Shown piece by piece: positions 1 to 9,265 of a stretch of DNA of 64,000 nt (position 1 is the stretch's first letter; the number at the start of each line of letters is the position of its first letter). The stretch is taken from assembly GCF_039534165.1 (NCBI RefSeq), contig NZ_BAAAUX010000019.1, positions 310,001 through 374,000 on the forward strand, written 5' to 3'. The notes beneath the pieces are model-generated. The model saw only the letters and a program-made list of their open reading frames with translations. It searched no databases and was not told the DNA's origin. Position numbers and translations under genes: made by a program. Source of the stretch: Saccharopolyspora_D taberi. GTDB taxonomy: Bacteria > Actinomycetota > Actinomycetes > Mycobacteriales > Pseudonocardiaceae.

Positions 1-2
1 CG

Positions 3-410
3 CTCTACATCGGGGCCGCCAGGGCGGCCCGGCAGGCGTTCCGGGAGTTCGCCCGCACCCGCGTGCCCGCCGCGCTCGGGAGGCCCATCGCCACGACCGA
101 GCGGATCCAGTCGGTGGCCGGCGAGATCGACCTGCAGATCGCGCAGGCCGAAACCCTGCTGCACGGCGCGCTTCTGCGCGTCGAGGCCGGGGACGAGTCG
201 ATCCTCCCGCAGCTGCCGGTGATCAAGGTCGCGATCGCCCGCTCGGTCGTGGCAGCCGTGCAGACCGCGGTCGCGGCTCTCGGCAACCCGGCGCTGTCCC
301 GGCGCAACCAGCTCGAACGACACCTGCGCGACGTGCTCTGCGTCCGCGTCCACCCTCCGCAGGAGGACGCCGCCCTGCTCGCCGCAGGCCGCCGTCTGCT
401 CGAAACCTGA
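3..410 (+). CDS. acyl-CoA dehydrogenase-fold flavoenzyme, 3' end only
   Basis: Only the C-terminal part of the gene lies in the window. The frame is open from base 3 and ends at TGA 408-410. The visible 135 residues are helical, with the pattern YIGAARAARQAFREFARTR near the beginning and a RRNQLERHLRDVL helix with an RVHPPQ turn near the end. These belong to the C-terminal four-helix domain of acyl-CoA-dehydrogenase-like flavoproteins of the SfnB/DszC type. Several members of that group act in organosulfur metabolism as FMNH2-dependent monooxygenases, while others are true dehydrogenases. The neighbouring S-/N-oxide reductase, ABC importer and rhodanese make a sulfur role plausible, but that is inference. 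The gene converges on the molybdoenzyme with a 1-base gap. Confidence 0.75.
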   Translation, partial: LYIGAARAARQAFREFARTRVPAALGRPIATTERIQSVAGEIDLQIAQAETLLHGALLRVEAGDESILPQLPVIKVAIARSVVAAVQTAVAALGNPALSRRNQLERHLRDVLCVRVHPPQEDAALLAAGRRLLET

Positions 411-411
411 C

Positions 412-2724
412 CTACTCTGCCAGCTCACGCACCAGCTTCGGCGGCTCGTAGGCCCGCACCGGTGGAAGGGGGCCGTCATACCTCTCGACGGCCACCAGCA
501 CGTGCGCGCCGCTCGTGCCCTGGCTCAGCGTCGAGGTACCGACGTCGCGGGTGAGGACGTTCACGCTACCGTTGACGCAGTCGGCGACCTCCGGCGCACT
601 CGGGTCGAACCAGGCACCGGTGTGCATCTGCGCCACGCCGGGCAGCAGAGCGTCGGTGACGACGACGCCGGCGAGCAGGCTCCCTTGAGCGCTGCGGACC
701 CGCACGACATCGCCGTCGACCACACCGCGCGTGGCCGCGTCGACGGGGTGCAGGCGCAACGGCTCGCGACCGGCGACCTTGGTCGACTGGCTGGCGGCAC
801 CCATGTCCAGCTGGCTGTGGAGCCGGTGCGACGGCTGGTTGCACAGCAGGTGCAGGTCGAACTCCGCGGCCAGCGGCGAGCCCCACCACTGCGTCGGCTC
901 CCGCCACTGCGCGTGCCCGGCGACGTCGGGCAGGCCGAAACCCGCCACCGTCCCCGAAAACAGCTCGATCCGGCCGCTCGGCGTCTCCAGCGGGTGCGCC
1001 ACCGGATCATCGCGGAAGGCGGCGAAAACCGTGTCGCGGTAGGGGTTCTGGGGCAGTGCGACGTCGCCGTCGCGCCAGAACTCCTCGAACGGCGGCGCAG
1101 GCGGCGAACCAGGTCTCCCGCGCCACTCCTCGTAGATCCGCTCCAACCACTGCCGCGAGTCCAGGCCCTCTGCGAAATCCGCCCCGATCCTCGTGGCCAG
1201 CCGCGTGTAGATCCACAGCTCCTCCCGCGCGTCGCCGTGCGGCGTCACCGCGCACGGTGACGCCCGCAGCCTGCTGTCGCCCGCACCCGCCGCCACGTCG
1301 TCGCGCTCCAGCGTGCTCGCGACGGGAAGGACCACGTCGGCGTGACGCGCGGTCGGCGTCCAATGCGTCTCGTGCACCACGAAGGTGTCCAATGTGGCCA
1401 GTGCTCGCCGGAGCCGCCGCAGATCCTGGTGGTGGTGGAACGGATTGCCGCCCGCCCAGTACGCGAGCCGCGTCTCCGGGAGCCGCAGCCGCCCGCCGTT
1501 GTACGGGATCTCCTCGCCGGGACGCAGGAGCAGATCGCTGATCCGGGCGCACGGGATGAAGTCCGGCACGGGGTTCCTGCCTTGGGGGAACGTCGGGAGC
1601 CGCGCACCGGCGATTCCCACGCCGTAGTCGCCCATCGACCCGAAGCCGTGGGAGAAACCGCCGCCGGGCAGGCCGATCTGGCCGAGGAAAGCCGCGAGCG
1701 TGAGCCCGGCGAAGAGGGCCTGCTCACCGCGTTCGCCGCGCTGCAAGGAGTAAACGACGTTGACCAGCGTGCGCCCGGAAGCCATGCGGTGTGCGAGCTC
1801 CCGGATCGCGCTCGCCGGCGTCCGGCTGATCCGCTCGGCCCACTCGGGCGTCTTGGGCACCCCGTCCGCCTCGCCGAGCACGTACCGGCGCACCTGGTCG
1901 GCCCCGACGGTGTGGGTCGCGAGGAACGCGTCGTCGGCAAGGCCGTCGACGACGAGGACGTGGACGAGGGCGAGCATGACCGCGGTGTCGGTCGCCGGCA
2001 TGACGCCCAACCACTCGGCGCCGAGGTCGGCGAAGGCGTCGTCGCGCTGAGCCGACAGGGTCACGACCCGCGTTGTCCGGCCAGCCTCCCTCGCCAGCCC
2101 GGACCCGACGTGGCGCGCGTGCCCGCCGGGCACCACCCAGGTGTTCGAGCGGCGCACACCGCCGAAGCTGACGAGCAGATCGGTGTGCCGGGCGATGTCG
2201 TCCCAGGAGACGGGCTTGAACCGCAGATCGGCCGTCGCCCGCTGGCCGATGAGGTGCGGCAGCAGCACCATGCTGGCGCCGCGGCTGTAGTCGTTGACCG
2301 AGCGGGTGTAGCCGCCGATCACGTTGAGGAACCGGTGCAACTGGCTCTGCGCGTGGTGCAGCCTGCCCGCGCTGCCCCAGCCGTAGGAACCGCCGAAGAT
2401 CGCCTGGTTGCCGAACGCGTCCCGGACCCGCGCCAGTTCGCGCGCGACCAGGTCGAGCGCGGTGTCCCAGCCGACCTCGACGTACTCCTCGGCGGGGTCG
2501 CCGCGACCGGCATCCGGACTCGGGCCGCCCTCGAACCAGCGGCGGCGCACGCTGGGCCGCGCCACGCGCGAGCGATGGCGGTGGGCGTCGACGACGTTGC
2601 CGATCGCCGGCGCGGCGTCGGGGTCGTCGGCGTGCGCGCGGGCAGCGACGACATCACGGCCATCGGCGGACACCTCGACCAGGTAGGTCCCCCAGTGCGC
2701 GCTGGTCTCCTGCGTCCGGCTCAC
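412..2724 (-). CDS. molybdopterin S-/N-oxide reductase (BisC/TorA-like)
   Basis: A 770-residue protein that fits the DMSO reductase family, whose serine-ligated members reduce sulfoxides or N-oxides (biotin sulfoxide, methionine sulfoxide, TMAO). The diagnostic part is the segment FGGSYGWGSAGRLHHAQ at about residues 109-125, where the serine after GG is the expected molybdenum ligand. It is followed by SVNDYSRGAS and, near the C-terminus, a molybdopterin dinucleotide-binding domain with LLCNQPSHRLHSQLDMG. There is no N-terminal Cys-rich 4Fe-4S motif and no Tat or Sec signal, so it is probably cytoplasmic like BisC rather than periplasmic like TorA. The start at 2724 gives the expected N-terminus (MSRTQETSAHWGTYLVEV). 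It is transcribed divergently from the ABC transporter. The substrate is not determined. Confidence 0.88.
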   Translation of the reverse strand: MSRTQETSAHWGTYLVEVSADGRDVVAARAHADDPDAAPAIGNVVDAHRHRSRVARPSVRRRWFEGGPSPDAGRGDPAEEYVEVGWDTALDLVARELARVRDAFGNQAIFGGSYGWGSAGRLHHAQSQLHRFLNVIGGYTRSVNDYSRGASMVLLPHLIGQRATADLRFKPVSWDDIARHTDLLVSFGGVRRSNTWVVPGGHARHVGSGLAREAGRTTRVVTLSAQRDDAFADLGAEWLGVMPATDTAVMLALVHVLVVDGLADDAFLATHTVGADQVRRYVLGEADGVPKTPEWAERISRTPASAIRELAHRMASGRTLVNVVYSLQRGERGEQALFAGLTLAAFLGQIGLPGGGFSHGFGSMGDYGVGIAGARLPTFPQGRNPVPDFIPCARISDLLLRPGEEIPYNGGRLRLPETRLAYWAGGNPFHHHQDLRRLRRALATLDTFVVHETHWTPTARHADVVLPVASTLERDDVAAGAGDSRLRASPCAVTPHGDAREELWIYTRLATRIGADFAEGLDSRQWLERIYEEWRGRPGSPPAPPFEEFWRDGDVALPQNPYRDTVFAAFRDDPVAHPLETPSGRIELFSGTVAGFGLPDVAGHAQWREPTQWWGSPLAAEFDLHLLCNQPSHRLHSQLDMGAASQSTKVAGREPLRLHPVDAATRGVVDGDVVRVRSAQGSLLAGVVVTDALLPGVAQMHTGAWFDPSAPEVADCVNGSVNVLTRDVGTSTLSQGTSGAHVLVAVERYDGPLPPVRAYEPPKLVRELAE

Positions 2725-2835
2725 GGCCCCGATGCTAGGGGCGGGAACGCCGGAGAAACGAGCGTCGCCGGATCAGACTCCTCGATGGAATCCGATCTCC
2801 AACTCATCTTGGACCCCGCGCGGCGCCCGCTCCTA

Positions 2836-2859
2836 GATTCGTGGCGAATCAGCGCTGAT
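2836..2859. promoter_or_regulatory. candidate operator: two adjacent inverted repeats
   Basis: The 206-base space between the divergent molybdoenzyme and binding-protein genes holds GATTCG-TGG-CGAATC (2836-2850). It overlaps a perfect 12-base palindrome ATCAGCGCTGAT (2848-2859). The location between divergent genes suggests a shared regulator site, but no regulator gene is adjacent, so function is inferred from symmetry only. Confidence 0.4.
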
Positions 2860-2930
2860 CCAGGCGCACTCCCCCGGCCGGAACCTCAGAACTCCGTGCC
2901 GTTCCGCCCCCGTTTCGAGGAGAAAGCTCC

Positions 2931-4589
2931 GTGAAGACCTCCCGCGCGTCGCGTCGCGTCAGACCTCCGGGCCGCCTGTTCCGGGTGATCGTCGGCCTGG
3001 CAACCGTCGTCGCCCTCGCCGCCTGCGCACCGGGCGGAGCGACCTCGGGCGGCTCCGGCGAGCCGAAGCCGGGCGGCGACATCACCTTCCTCATCGACTC
3101 GCTCGGCGACGGCTGGATCCCGAACGACAGCGCCATCTCAAGCTTCCAGGGACACATCTGGGGCCACGTCGCCGACAAGCTCGTCTACGTCGACGAGAAC
3201 GGCGCGGTCAGCCCGTGGATCGCGCAGCGGTGGGAGCAGAACGCCGAGGCGACGGAGTTCACGCTCCACCTGAAGAACGGCGTCACGTTCTCCGACGGCA
3301 CGCCGCTGGACGCCTCGGCCGTCCTCGCCAACCTCGACATCTGGGCCAAGGGCGACCCCGGCCGAGGCATCAGCCCGATCGGCCTGTTCCCGAAGACCTA
3401 CGACCACGCCGAGGCCGTGGACCCGGCCACGGTCAAGGTGTTCTTCAACGCTCCGACGCTGGGCTTCATCCCGACGCTGGGCTACCACGGCTCGATCCTG
3501 ATGTCGCCGAAAACGATCGCGCTGCCCGCCGACAAGCAGGCCGACCTCGCCAACGACATCGGCAGCGGCCCGTTCGTCGTCGACTCCTGGAAGGAGGGCG
3601 ACAGCGTCGTCCTCAAGAAGCGCGAGGACTACAACTGGGGCCCCGCGGCGCTCAAGCACCAGGGACCGGCCTTTTTGGACTCGATCACCTACAAGGTCGT
3701 CGCCGAGCCGTCAGTGCGCACGGCCTCCGTCCAGTCCGGCCAGGCCGACGTCGCCTACAACCCGTCCCCGCAGGAACTCTCGTCCTTCAAGGACCAGGGA
3801 CTCACGGTCGCGACCCCGCGCTACCTCGGCTTCGTCAACGGTTTCGCGGTCAACACCAAGGTCGCGCCGTTCAACGACATCAAGGTCCGGCAGGCGCTGC
3901 AGCACGGGATCAACCGGTCCGAGATCATCTCGACGATCTACACCGAGGACTGGCTTCCCGCCCAATCGCTCTTCCAGAGCAACGTTCCCGGCGCGACCGA
4001 CCACAGCGGCGACTTCGCCTACGACGCCGACCGGGCGAACCGCCTCCTCGACGAGGCGGGGTGGTCGAAGGGCCCCGACGGCGTCCGCGCCAAGGACGGC
4101 AAGCCGCTGGAGCTGACCCTGCACCCGAACCCCTACCTGGCGACCTCCAAGGCGGTCGACGAACTCCTCGCCCAGCAGCTCGGCAAGCTCGGCTTCAAGG
4201 TGAACATCCAGGCGTTCGACGTCGTGACCTACGGCGAGCGGGTCGAGGTCGGCAACCCGAACGTGCCCGCCTACGAAGTCACGCGGAGCTTCATCGACGC
4301 GGGCACGGTGGCCGGGATCCTCACCGACGCCAACGACGGCGAGGACTGGTTCGGCGTCGGCCAGAGCGACCGGGAGCTCGCCCGGCTCGGTACCGCGGTG
4401 GCGGGAGCCAAGAGCGTCGACGAGCGCGCCAAGCCCCTCGACGAACTGCAGAGATACGTGCTCCAGCAGGGATACTTCGTGCCGCTCACGCAGATCGTGC
4501 AGCGGATCTACCTGCAGTCGCCGAGGCTGCGCGGCGTGACCTACAACGGCATCGCCTACGCCAACTACTACACCGCCTGGCTCGGCTGA
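2931..4589 (+). CDS. ABC transporter substrate-binding lipoprotein, family 5
   Basis: A 552-residue peptide/nickel-type extracellular solute-binding protein (SBP_bac_5). It captures the substrate outside the membrane and delivers it to the permease pair encoded next. The N-terminus has a basic stretch, a hydrophobic run and the lipobox LAAC at about residues 27-30, so it should be lipid-anchored. The mature part has the family layout: a GGDITFLIDS entry strand, a WEQNAEATEFTLHLKNGVTFSDG block, and IKVRQALQHGINRSEII in the second lobe. It starts at GTG 2931 with GAGGAG about 8 bases upstream. It leads an operon whose next start is 10 bases after its stop. The substrate could be a peptide, an opine or a sulfur compound; the flanking molybdoenzyme hints at the last. 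Confidence 0.92.
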   Translation: MKTSRASRRVRPPGRLFRVIVGLATVVALAACAPGGATSGGSGEPKPGGDITFLIDSLGDGWIPNDSAISSFQGHIWGHVADKLVYVDENGAVSPWIAQRWEQNAEATEFTLHLKNGVTFSDGTPLDASAVLANLDIWAKGDPGRGISPIGLFPKTYDHAEAVDPATVKVFFNAPTLGFIPTLGYHGSILMSPKTIALPADKQADLANDIGSGPFVVDSWKEGDSVVLKKREDYNWGPAALKHQGPAFLDSITYKVVAEPSVRTASVQSGQADVAYNPSPQELSSFKDQGLTVATPRYLGFVNGFAVNTKVAPFNDIKVRQALQHGINRSEIISTIYTEDWLPAQSLFQSNVPGATDHSGDFAYDADRANRLLDEAGWSKGPDGVRAKDGKPLELTLHPNPYLATSKAVDELLAQQLGKLGFKVNIQAFDVVTYGERVEVGNPNVPAYEVTRSFIDAGTVAGILTDANDGEDWFGVGQSDRELARLGTAVAGAKSVDERAKPLDELQRYVLQQGYFVPLTQIVQRIYLQSPRLRGVTYNGIAYANYYTAWLG

Positions 4590-4599
4590 AGGCGACGCC

Positions 4600-5586
4600 A
4601 TGAACCGGCAATACGCGAACTACGCGCTGCGGCGCGTTCTCCAGGCGATCGTCGTCATCCTGCTGGCGTACGTGTTCACCTTCATCGTGATCAGCGTGCT
4701 GCCCGGCGACCCGGTGACGAACACGTTGCGCAACCCGGAGAACGGGTTCACCGAAGACGAGATCAACCGGATCGTCGCCTACTACGGGCTCGACCGCCCA
4801 GTGCACGTGCAGCTGTGGGAGGCGCTGTCCCGGTTCCTGGTGGGCGACCTCGGCGTCTCCCTCCGATCGGGGCTTCCGGTGTCCCGGCTGATCGGCGAGG
4901 TGCTCCCGTCGACGCTCGTCCTCGCGTCGTCGGCGCTGGCGGTGTCCCTGGTGCTGGCGGCTGCCACCGGACTCGGCACGCAGTACCTGCCGAAGCGCTA
5001 CGGGCAGGGGCTGCTGCGGACCTTCCCCTCCCTGTTCCTCTCGGTGCCGAACTTCGTGATCGGCCTGGTGCTGATCAACGTCTTCTCCTTCCAGCTCGGG
5101 CTCTTCCGGGTCATCGACTCCGAGGCCCCGCTGGCGACGTTGTTCGCCGCCGTCGCGCTCGGCATCCCGGTATCCGCCCAGGTCGCCGAGGTGCTCATCG
5201 CCAACCTCGACCACGAGGCACGCCAGGAGTACGCCTCGGTCGCCCGCTCCCGCGGCCTCGGCCAGACCCGGCTGTTCCTGCGCCACCTGCTCAAACCCTC
5301 CTCGCTTCCAGTCGTCACCGTCGTCGCGCTGACCGTCGGCGAACTGCTCGGAGGCGCCCTGATCACCGAGACGATCTTCGGGCGCACCGGCATCGGCAGC
5401 CTCGTGCAACGCTCCGTCACGACGCAGGACCTCCCGGTGCTCCAGGCGGTCGTCACGCTCGCGGCCGTCGTCTTCGTCGTCGTCAACCTCGTCGCCGACC
5501 TCGTGTACCCGCTGCTCGACCCGCGGGTGCGGCTCGGTGGCACGCAGCCGGTACAGCGCGACAGGACCGCGGTGGTGGCGCCATGA
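4600..5586 (+). CDS. ABC transporter permease, DppB type
   Basis: A 328-residue integral membrane permease of the dipeptide/oligopeptide class. It begins with the typical first helix and the VLPGDPV turn at about residues 30-36. The central binding-protein-dependent transport domain has the EAA loop EYASVARSRGLGQTRLFLRHLLKPS, and it ends with the usual GRTGIGSLVQRSV segment. It forms the channel together with the next permease. It sits 10 bases after the binding protein and overlaps the next gene by 4 bases (ATGA), which indicates a translationally coupled operon. Confidence 0.93.
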   Translation: MNRQYANYALRRVLQAIVVILLAYVFTFIVISVLPGDPVTNTLRNPENGFTEDEINRIVAYYGLDRPVHVQLWEALSRFLVGDLGVSLRSGLPVSRLIGEVLPSTLVLASSALAVSLVLAAATGLGTQYLPKRYGQGLLRTFPSLFLSVPNFVIGLVLINVFSFQLGLFRVIDSEAPLATLFAAVALGIPVSAQVAEVLIANLDHEARQEYASVARSRGLGQTRLFLRHLLKPSSLPVVTVVALTVGELLGGALITETIFGRTGIGSLVQRSVTTQDLPVLQAVVTLAAVVFVVVNLVADLVYPLLDPRVRLGGTQPVQRDRTAVVAP

Positions 5587-6425
5587 GTGTTCCCACCACC
5601 GCATCCACGCGAACCGTGGTGCGCCGCGGGCAGGCCCGCCTGGTTCCTCCCACCGTCATCCTGTCGTTCGCGGTCGTGGCGGTCGTGCTGTCGTGGTCGC
5701 TCGCCCCCGGCCTGTTCACCGGCCACGACCCCGCGATCGGCGTGCCGTCCGACAAGTTCCTCGGGCCGGGTACCGCCCACTGGTTCGGCACCGACAACCT
5801 GGGCCGCGACCTGTTCGCCCGCGTCGTGCACGGCACCGCCTCCTCGGTGACCAGCGCGCTGATCGCGGTGGGCATCGGTGTCGTGGCGGGCGGTCTGATC
5901 GGACTCGTCGCGGGGTTCGCGGGCGGCTGGGTCGACATCGTGCTCGCCCGGCTGGTCGATGTGCTCCTCGCGATCCCGGCGTTCCTGCTCGCGGTCGTCA
6001 TCGTCAGCTCGCTCGGTTTCGAGACGGTCAACGCCGCCATCGCCACGGGTGTCTCGGCGGTGGGCGTCTTCGCCCGCGTCATGAGGTCGGAGGTGCTGAA
6101 GACGCGCCGCGCCGTCTTCGTCGAGGCGTCCTACCTCCAGGGCGGGTCCCGGTGGCACATCCTCCTGCGCCACGTGCTGCCCAACGCCTCCCGCTCGGTG
6201 CTGACGCTCGCCGTGCTCCAGTTCGGGCTGTCGATCCTCGTGATCGCCGGGCTTGCGTTCCTCGGGTACGGCGACCCGCCCCCGGCTTCCGACTGGGGTC
6301 TGCTCATCTCGACGGGGAAGAACTACCCGCTGGCGCCCTGGCTGGTCTACGCCCCCGCTCTCGTCACGATCGCGACCGTCCTCTCCGTGAACAGGATCAG
6401 CCGATGGCTCCGCAAGACCGACTGA
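5583..6425 (+). CDS. ABC transporter permease, DppC type
   Basis: The second channel subunit, 280 residues. Diagnostic segments are HWFGTDNLGRDLFARVVHG near residue 60, the GGWVDIVLARLVDVLLAIPAF block, and the EAA loop with EASYLQGGSRWHILLRHVLPN. The start ATG at 5583 overlaps the stop of the first permease in the ATGA arrangement. The frame is open much further upstream, but that extension is an out-of-frame reading of the first permease. Its 3' end overlaps the ATPase gene by 22 bases, so all four transporter genes should be translated from one message. Confidence 0.92.
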   Translation: MSVPTTASTRTVVRRGQARLVPPTVILSFAVVAVVLSWSLAPGLFTGHDPAIGVPSDKFLGPGTAHWFGTDNLGRDLFARVVHGTASSVTSALIAVGIGVVAGGLIGLVAGFAGGWVDIVLARLVDVLLAIPAFLLAVVIVSSLGFETVNAAIATGVSAVGVFARVMRSEVLKTRRAVFVEASYLQGGSRWHILLRHVLPNASRSVLTLAVLQFGLSILVIAGLAFLGYGDPPPASDWGLLISTGKNYPLAPWLVYAPALVTIATVLSVNRISRWLRKTD

Positions 6426-8083
6426 CCGAAACCCTCGACCGCGTGGAGACGCCCACGAGCCCGACCCGGCACGCCGGCACGCTGCTGCGGGTCGAGGACC
6501 TCTCGGTCGCCTACGGCACCCACCAGGTCGTCCACGGCGTGAGCTTCGGTCTCCGGCGCGGCGAGAGCCTGGCGCTCATCGGCGAATCGGGTTCGGGCAA
6601 GTCGACCATCGCCCGCTCGGTGCTGCGCCTGCTGCCGCCGGGAATCGGGCACGCGAAGGGCCTGGTGGACTTCGACGGCCACGACGTCCTGTCGCTGCCC
6701 GAGCGGCGCTTCCGGCCACTGCGCGGCCGCAGCATCGGGTTCGTGCCGCAGGACCCGGGCAACTCGCTCAACGCGGTGCGGACGATCGGAGCCCAGGCCG
6801 AGGAGGCCGCTGCCCTCCTCGACGAGCCGAGAGCGGCCAGGCGCACGGAACTGGTCCTGGAGACCTTCGCCCAGGTGGGCCTGGAAGACCCGCGCCGCGT
6901 CTACGACTCCTACCCGCACCAGCTGTCCGGGGGCATGCTGCAGCGCGTCCTTATCGGTCTGGCCGTGCTGCCTCGGCCTGCACTGATCGTCGCCGACGAG
7001 CCGAGCTCGGCGCTGGACGTCACCATCCAGAAGCGCATCCTCGACCTGCTGTCGCGGTTGCAGCGGGACCTGGACATCAGCCTTCTCCTGATCACCCACG
7101 ACCTGGCGATCGCGGCGGAGCGCGCGGACTCCCTGGTCGTCCTCAAGGAAGGGACCGTGCAGGAGGCAGGCAGTACCGCGACGGTGTTCTCGTCACCGGC
7201 GTCGGAGTACACCCGCCGCCTGCACGCCGACGTCCCGGCGCTCAACGCCGACCGCTACCGGCACCTGCGCGACGCCGGCGGGGACCGCCCGGGAGGCGAG
7301 CGGCCCAAGATCGAGGTGAGCGGGGTGACCAAGACCTACACCGTCGAGGGCGAGGCGCTGACCGCCGTCGACGACGTGTCGTTCGCCGTTGAGGCGGGCA
7401 CCACCCACGCGCTGGTCGGCGAGTCCGGCTCGGGGAAGACGACCACCATCCGGCTGTTGCTCGGACTCGAGGAGCCCGATGCCGGCAGCATCCGGGTGGC
7501 CGGCGAGGAGGTGTCCGGCAGGTCGCACGCGTTGTTGAAGCTGGCCCGCAGGCACCTGCAGCTGGTCTACCAGAACCCCTTCACCTCGCTGGATCCCACG
7601 TGGAAGGTCGAGCGCCTGGTGCGGGAACCGCTCGACCGCCACCGCGTCGGGACCCGCCAGGAGCGCAGCGAGCGCGTGCGCGAGGCGCTCGACTCCGTCG
7701 GGCTGGACGAGGACCTGCTCTCCCGCAGGCCCGCCGCCCTCTCGGGCGGCCAGCGCCAGCGGGTCGCGATCGCCCGGTCGCTGGTGCTCAGACCGGACGT
7801 GATCGTGCTCGACGAGCCGACCTCGGCGCTCGACGTCAGCGTCCAGGCCGGGATCGTCGAGGTACTGCTGTCGCTGCAGGCGGAGCTCGGTCTGACATAC
7901 GTGTTCGTCTCGCACGATCTGGCGCTCGTGCGCCAGCTCGCGCACACCGTCTCGGTCATGCACCGGGGGCGGATCGTGGAAAGCGGCCCCGTCGGGACCG
8001 TCTTCGACGACCCCCGCGAGCCCTACACCAGGACACTCCTCGACTCAGTCCCCGCAGGCTTCGGGACAGCGGCGGTGCCTTGA
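6404..8083 (+). CDS. fused double ATPase of oligopeptide ABC transporter
   Basis: A single 559-residue polypeptide carrying both nucleotide-binding domains that are separate proteins in the classic Dpp/Opp systems. Domain 1 (about residues 25-275) has Walker A GESGSGKST, signature LSGGM and Walker B IVADEPSSALD. Domain 2 (about residues 300-555) has GESGSGKTT, LSGGQRQR and VLDEPTSALD. Both catalytic sites look intact, and each ends with the oligopeptide-transporter-type C-terminal extension. The start ATG 6404 lies inside the end of the second permease gene; the longer open frame upstream is not coding. The fusion is common in actinobacteria and powers the importer encoded just before it. Confidence 0.93.
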   Translation: MAPQDRLTETLDRVETPTSPTRHAGTLLRVEDLSVAYGTHQVVHGVSFGLRRGESLALIGESGSGKSTIARSVLRLLPPGIGHAKGLVDFDGHDVLSLPERRFRPLRGRSIGFVPQDPGNSLNAVRTIGAQAEEAAALLDEPRAARRTELVLETFAQVGLEDPRRVYDSYPHQLSGGMLQRVLIGLAVLPRPALIVADEPSSALDVTIQKRILDLLSRLQRDLDISLLLITHDLAIAAERADSLVVLKEGTVQEAGSTATVFSSPASEYTRRLHADVPALNADRYRHLRDAGGDRPGGERPKIEVSGVTKTYTVEGEALTAVDDVSFAVEAGTTHALVGESGSGKTTTIRLLLGLEEPDAGSIRVAGEEVSGRSHALLKLARRHLQLVYQNPFTSLDPTWKVERLVREPLDRHRVGTRQERSERVREALDSVGLDEDLLSRRPAALSGGQRQRVAIARSLVLRPDVIVLDEPTSALDVSVQAGIVEVLLSLQAELGLTYVFVSHDLALVRQLAHTVSVMHRGRIVESGPVGTVFDDPREPYTRTLLDSVPAGFGTAAVP

Positions 8084-8089
8084 GGAATC

Positions 8090-8197
8090 GGGCGTCGCGC
8101 TGCGGAAAAGCTCGGGTGCGATCGTGGGCCGCACGGCCCGCAGCCGAGGCAGCCCGAGTACCTTGGCTGCCTCCAGCTGTCCAGTGTGGACGCTGAG
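8090..8197 (-). pseudogene. remnant of an ABC permease (EAA loop only)
   Basis: The minus strand here reads about 36 residues that fit the permease EAA signature: E-A-A, three residues, G, nine residues, I, one residue, P. The segment EAAKVLGLPRLRAVR lies in its middle. No start codon, membrane helices or 5' part are present on either side, and the reading runs into the antisense of the ATPase gene. It is best read as a decayed fragment of an amino-acid-type ABC permease. It is too short to be certain. Confidence 0.3.
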
Positions 8198-8208
8198 CGT
8201 CCGACGGG

Positions 8209-9063
8209 TTACGGGTGGTCCGACCCGGTGGCCACCGGTCGGCTCGGATCGGCCGACCACTGCGACCAGGAACCCGGATACAGCGCCGCGTCCACACCGG
8301 CGAGCGCCAGCGCGGCGACCTCGTGCGCGGCCGTGACTCCGGAACCGCAGTAGACGGCGACCGGACGACCGGGCTCGGCCCCGAGCGCGCGGAAGCGGTC
8401 GGCCAGCTCGGCCGGGGAGCGGAATCGACCGTCGGCTGCGAGGTTGTCGCCGGTGGGTGCGCTCAGCGCAGCGGGGATGTGCCCGGCGCGGGGGTCGATA
8501 GGTTCCGCCTCGCCCCGGTAGCGCTCGGCGGCGCGGGCGTCGAGAAGCACGCCGTCGCCGGGAAAGGCCGCTGCCTCGTCGGCGGTCAGAGTCGGCAGGT
8601 GTCCCGGCTCGATCACCACGTCCCCCGCGGGAACCTCCGGCGCCGGCCCGCTTTCGAGGCGGCGCCCCTCTTCCCGCCACGCCTTCAGACCACCGTCCAG
8701 CAACCGGACGTCGGCCACCCCTCCCCAGCGCAGCAGCCACCAGGCGCGCGCTGCGGCGAGATTTCCGGCGTCGTCGTAGACGACCACCGCACTACCGTTG
8801 CGAACGCCCCATCGTCGAGCTGCGTCCTGCAGGTCGCCCGGATCCGGGATCGGATGGCGGCCTTCGAGCGCGGAAGGTTCGGCCGCCAGTTCCGCGTCCA
8901 GATCGACGAAGGCGGCTCCGGGCACGTGTCCGGCAATGTAGTGGCGGTGGCCATCGGGATCGCCTAACGCCCACCGGACGTCCAGCACCACCGGCGGATT
9001 CGGCGAGTCCAGCTCTTCCGCAAGCTCGCCAGCCGTGATCAGGATGCTGCGGGGTTCGGTCAT
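8209..9063 (-). CDS. thiosulfate/3-mercaptopyruvate sulfurtransferase (rhodanese)
   Basis: A 284-residue two-domain rhodanese. The N-terminal inactive domain (about residues 10-130) has VVLDVRWALGDPDG and HVPGAAFVDLDAEL. The C-terminal catalytic domain has VLLDARAAERYRG and the active-site loop YCGSGVTA with the sulfur-carrying cysteine at about residue 235. The CGSGV loop is typical of 3-mercaptopyruvate sulfurtransferases rather than pure thiosulfate enzymes, though both activities occur. I place the start at ATG 9063 (MTEPRSILIT); the open frame continues 22 codons upstream without conserved features. It converges with the ABC transporter operon and may belong to the same sulfur-related group. 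Confidence 0.88.
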   Translation of the reverse strand: MTEPRSILITAGELAEELDSPNPPVVLDVRWALGDPDGHRHYIAGHVPGAAFVDLDAELAAEPSALEGRHPIPDPGDLQDAARRWGVRNGSAVVVYDDAGNLAAARAWWLLRWGGVADVRLLDGGLKAWREEGRRLESGPAPEVPAGDVVIEPGHLPTLTADEAAAFPGDGVLLDARAAERYRGEAEPIDPRAGHIPAALSAPTGDNLAADGRFRSPAELADRFRALGAEPGRPVAVYCGSGVTAAHEVAALALAGVDAALYPGSWSQWSADPSRPVATGSDHP

Positions 9064-9265
9064 AGCGCTCACGACACACGTGATCACGTGCGCAGTCAAA
9101 CCACCACCGCGATGTGGGACGCAGACCATCGAGCGCGACGTGGTCCGGTGGAGACCACAAAGGACCTCCGCAGGCTCGGACTCCCCTTCCGCGCGGGCAG
9201 CCTGTGCCGGCGTTCCCTAGGTGGTGTCCTCAATAAAGTTTCAGCAGCTCAGACGACTCGGTTCA

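Noticed and set aside
1342..2934. 530-residue plus-strand open frame opposite the molybdoenzyme gene
   Set aside because: It is the antisense of a well-supported gene, is Arg/Pro/Ala-rich and shows no motif; long shadow frames are normal in high-GC DNA.
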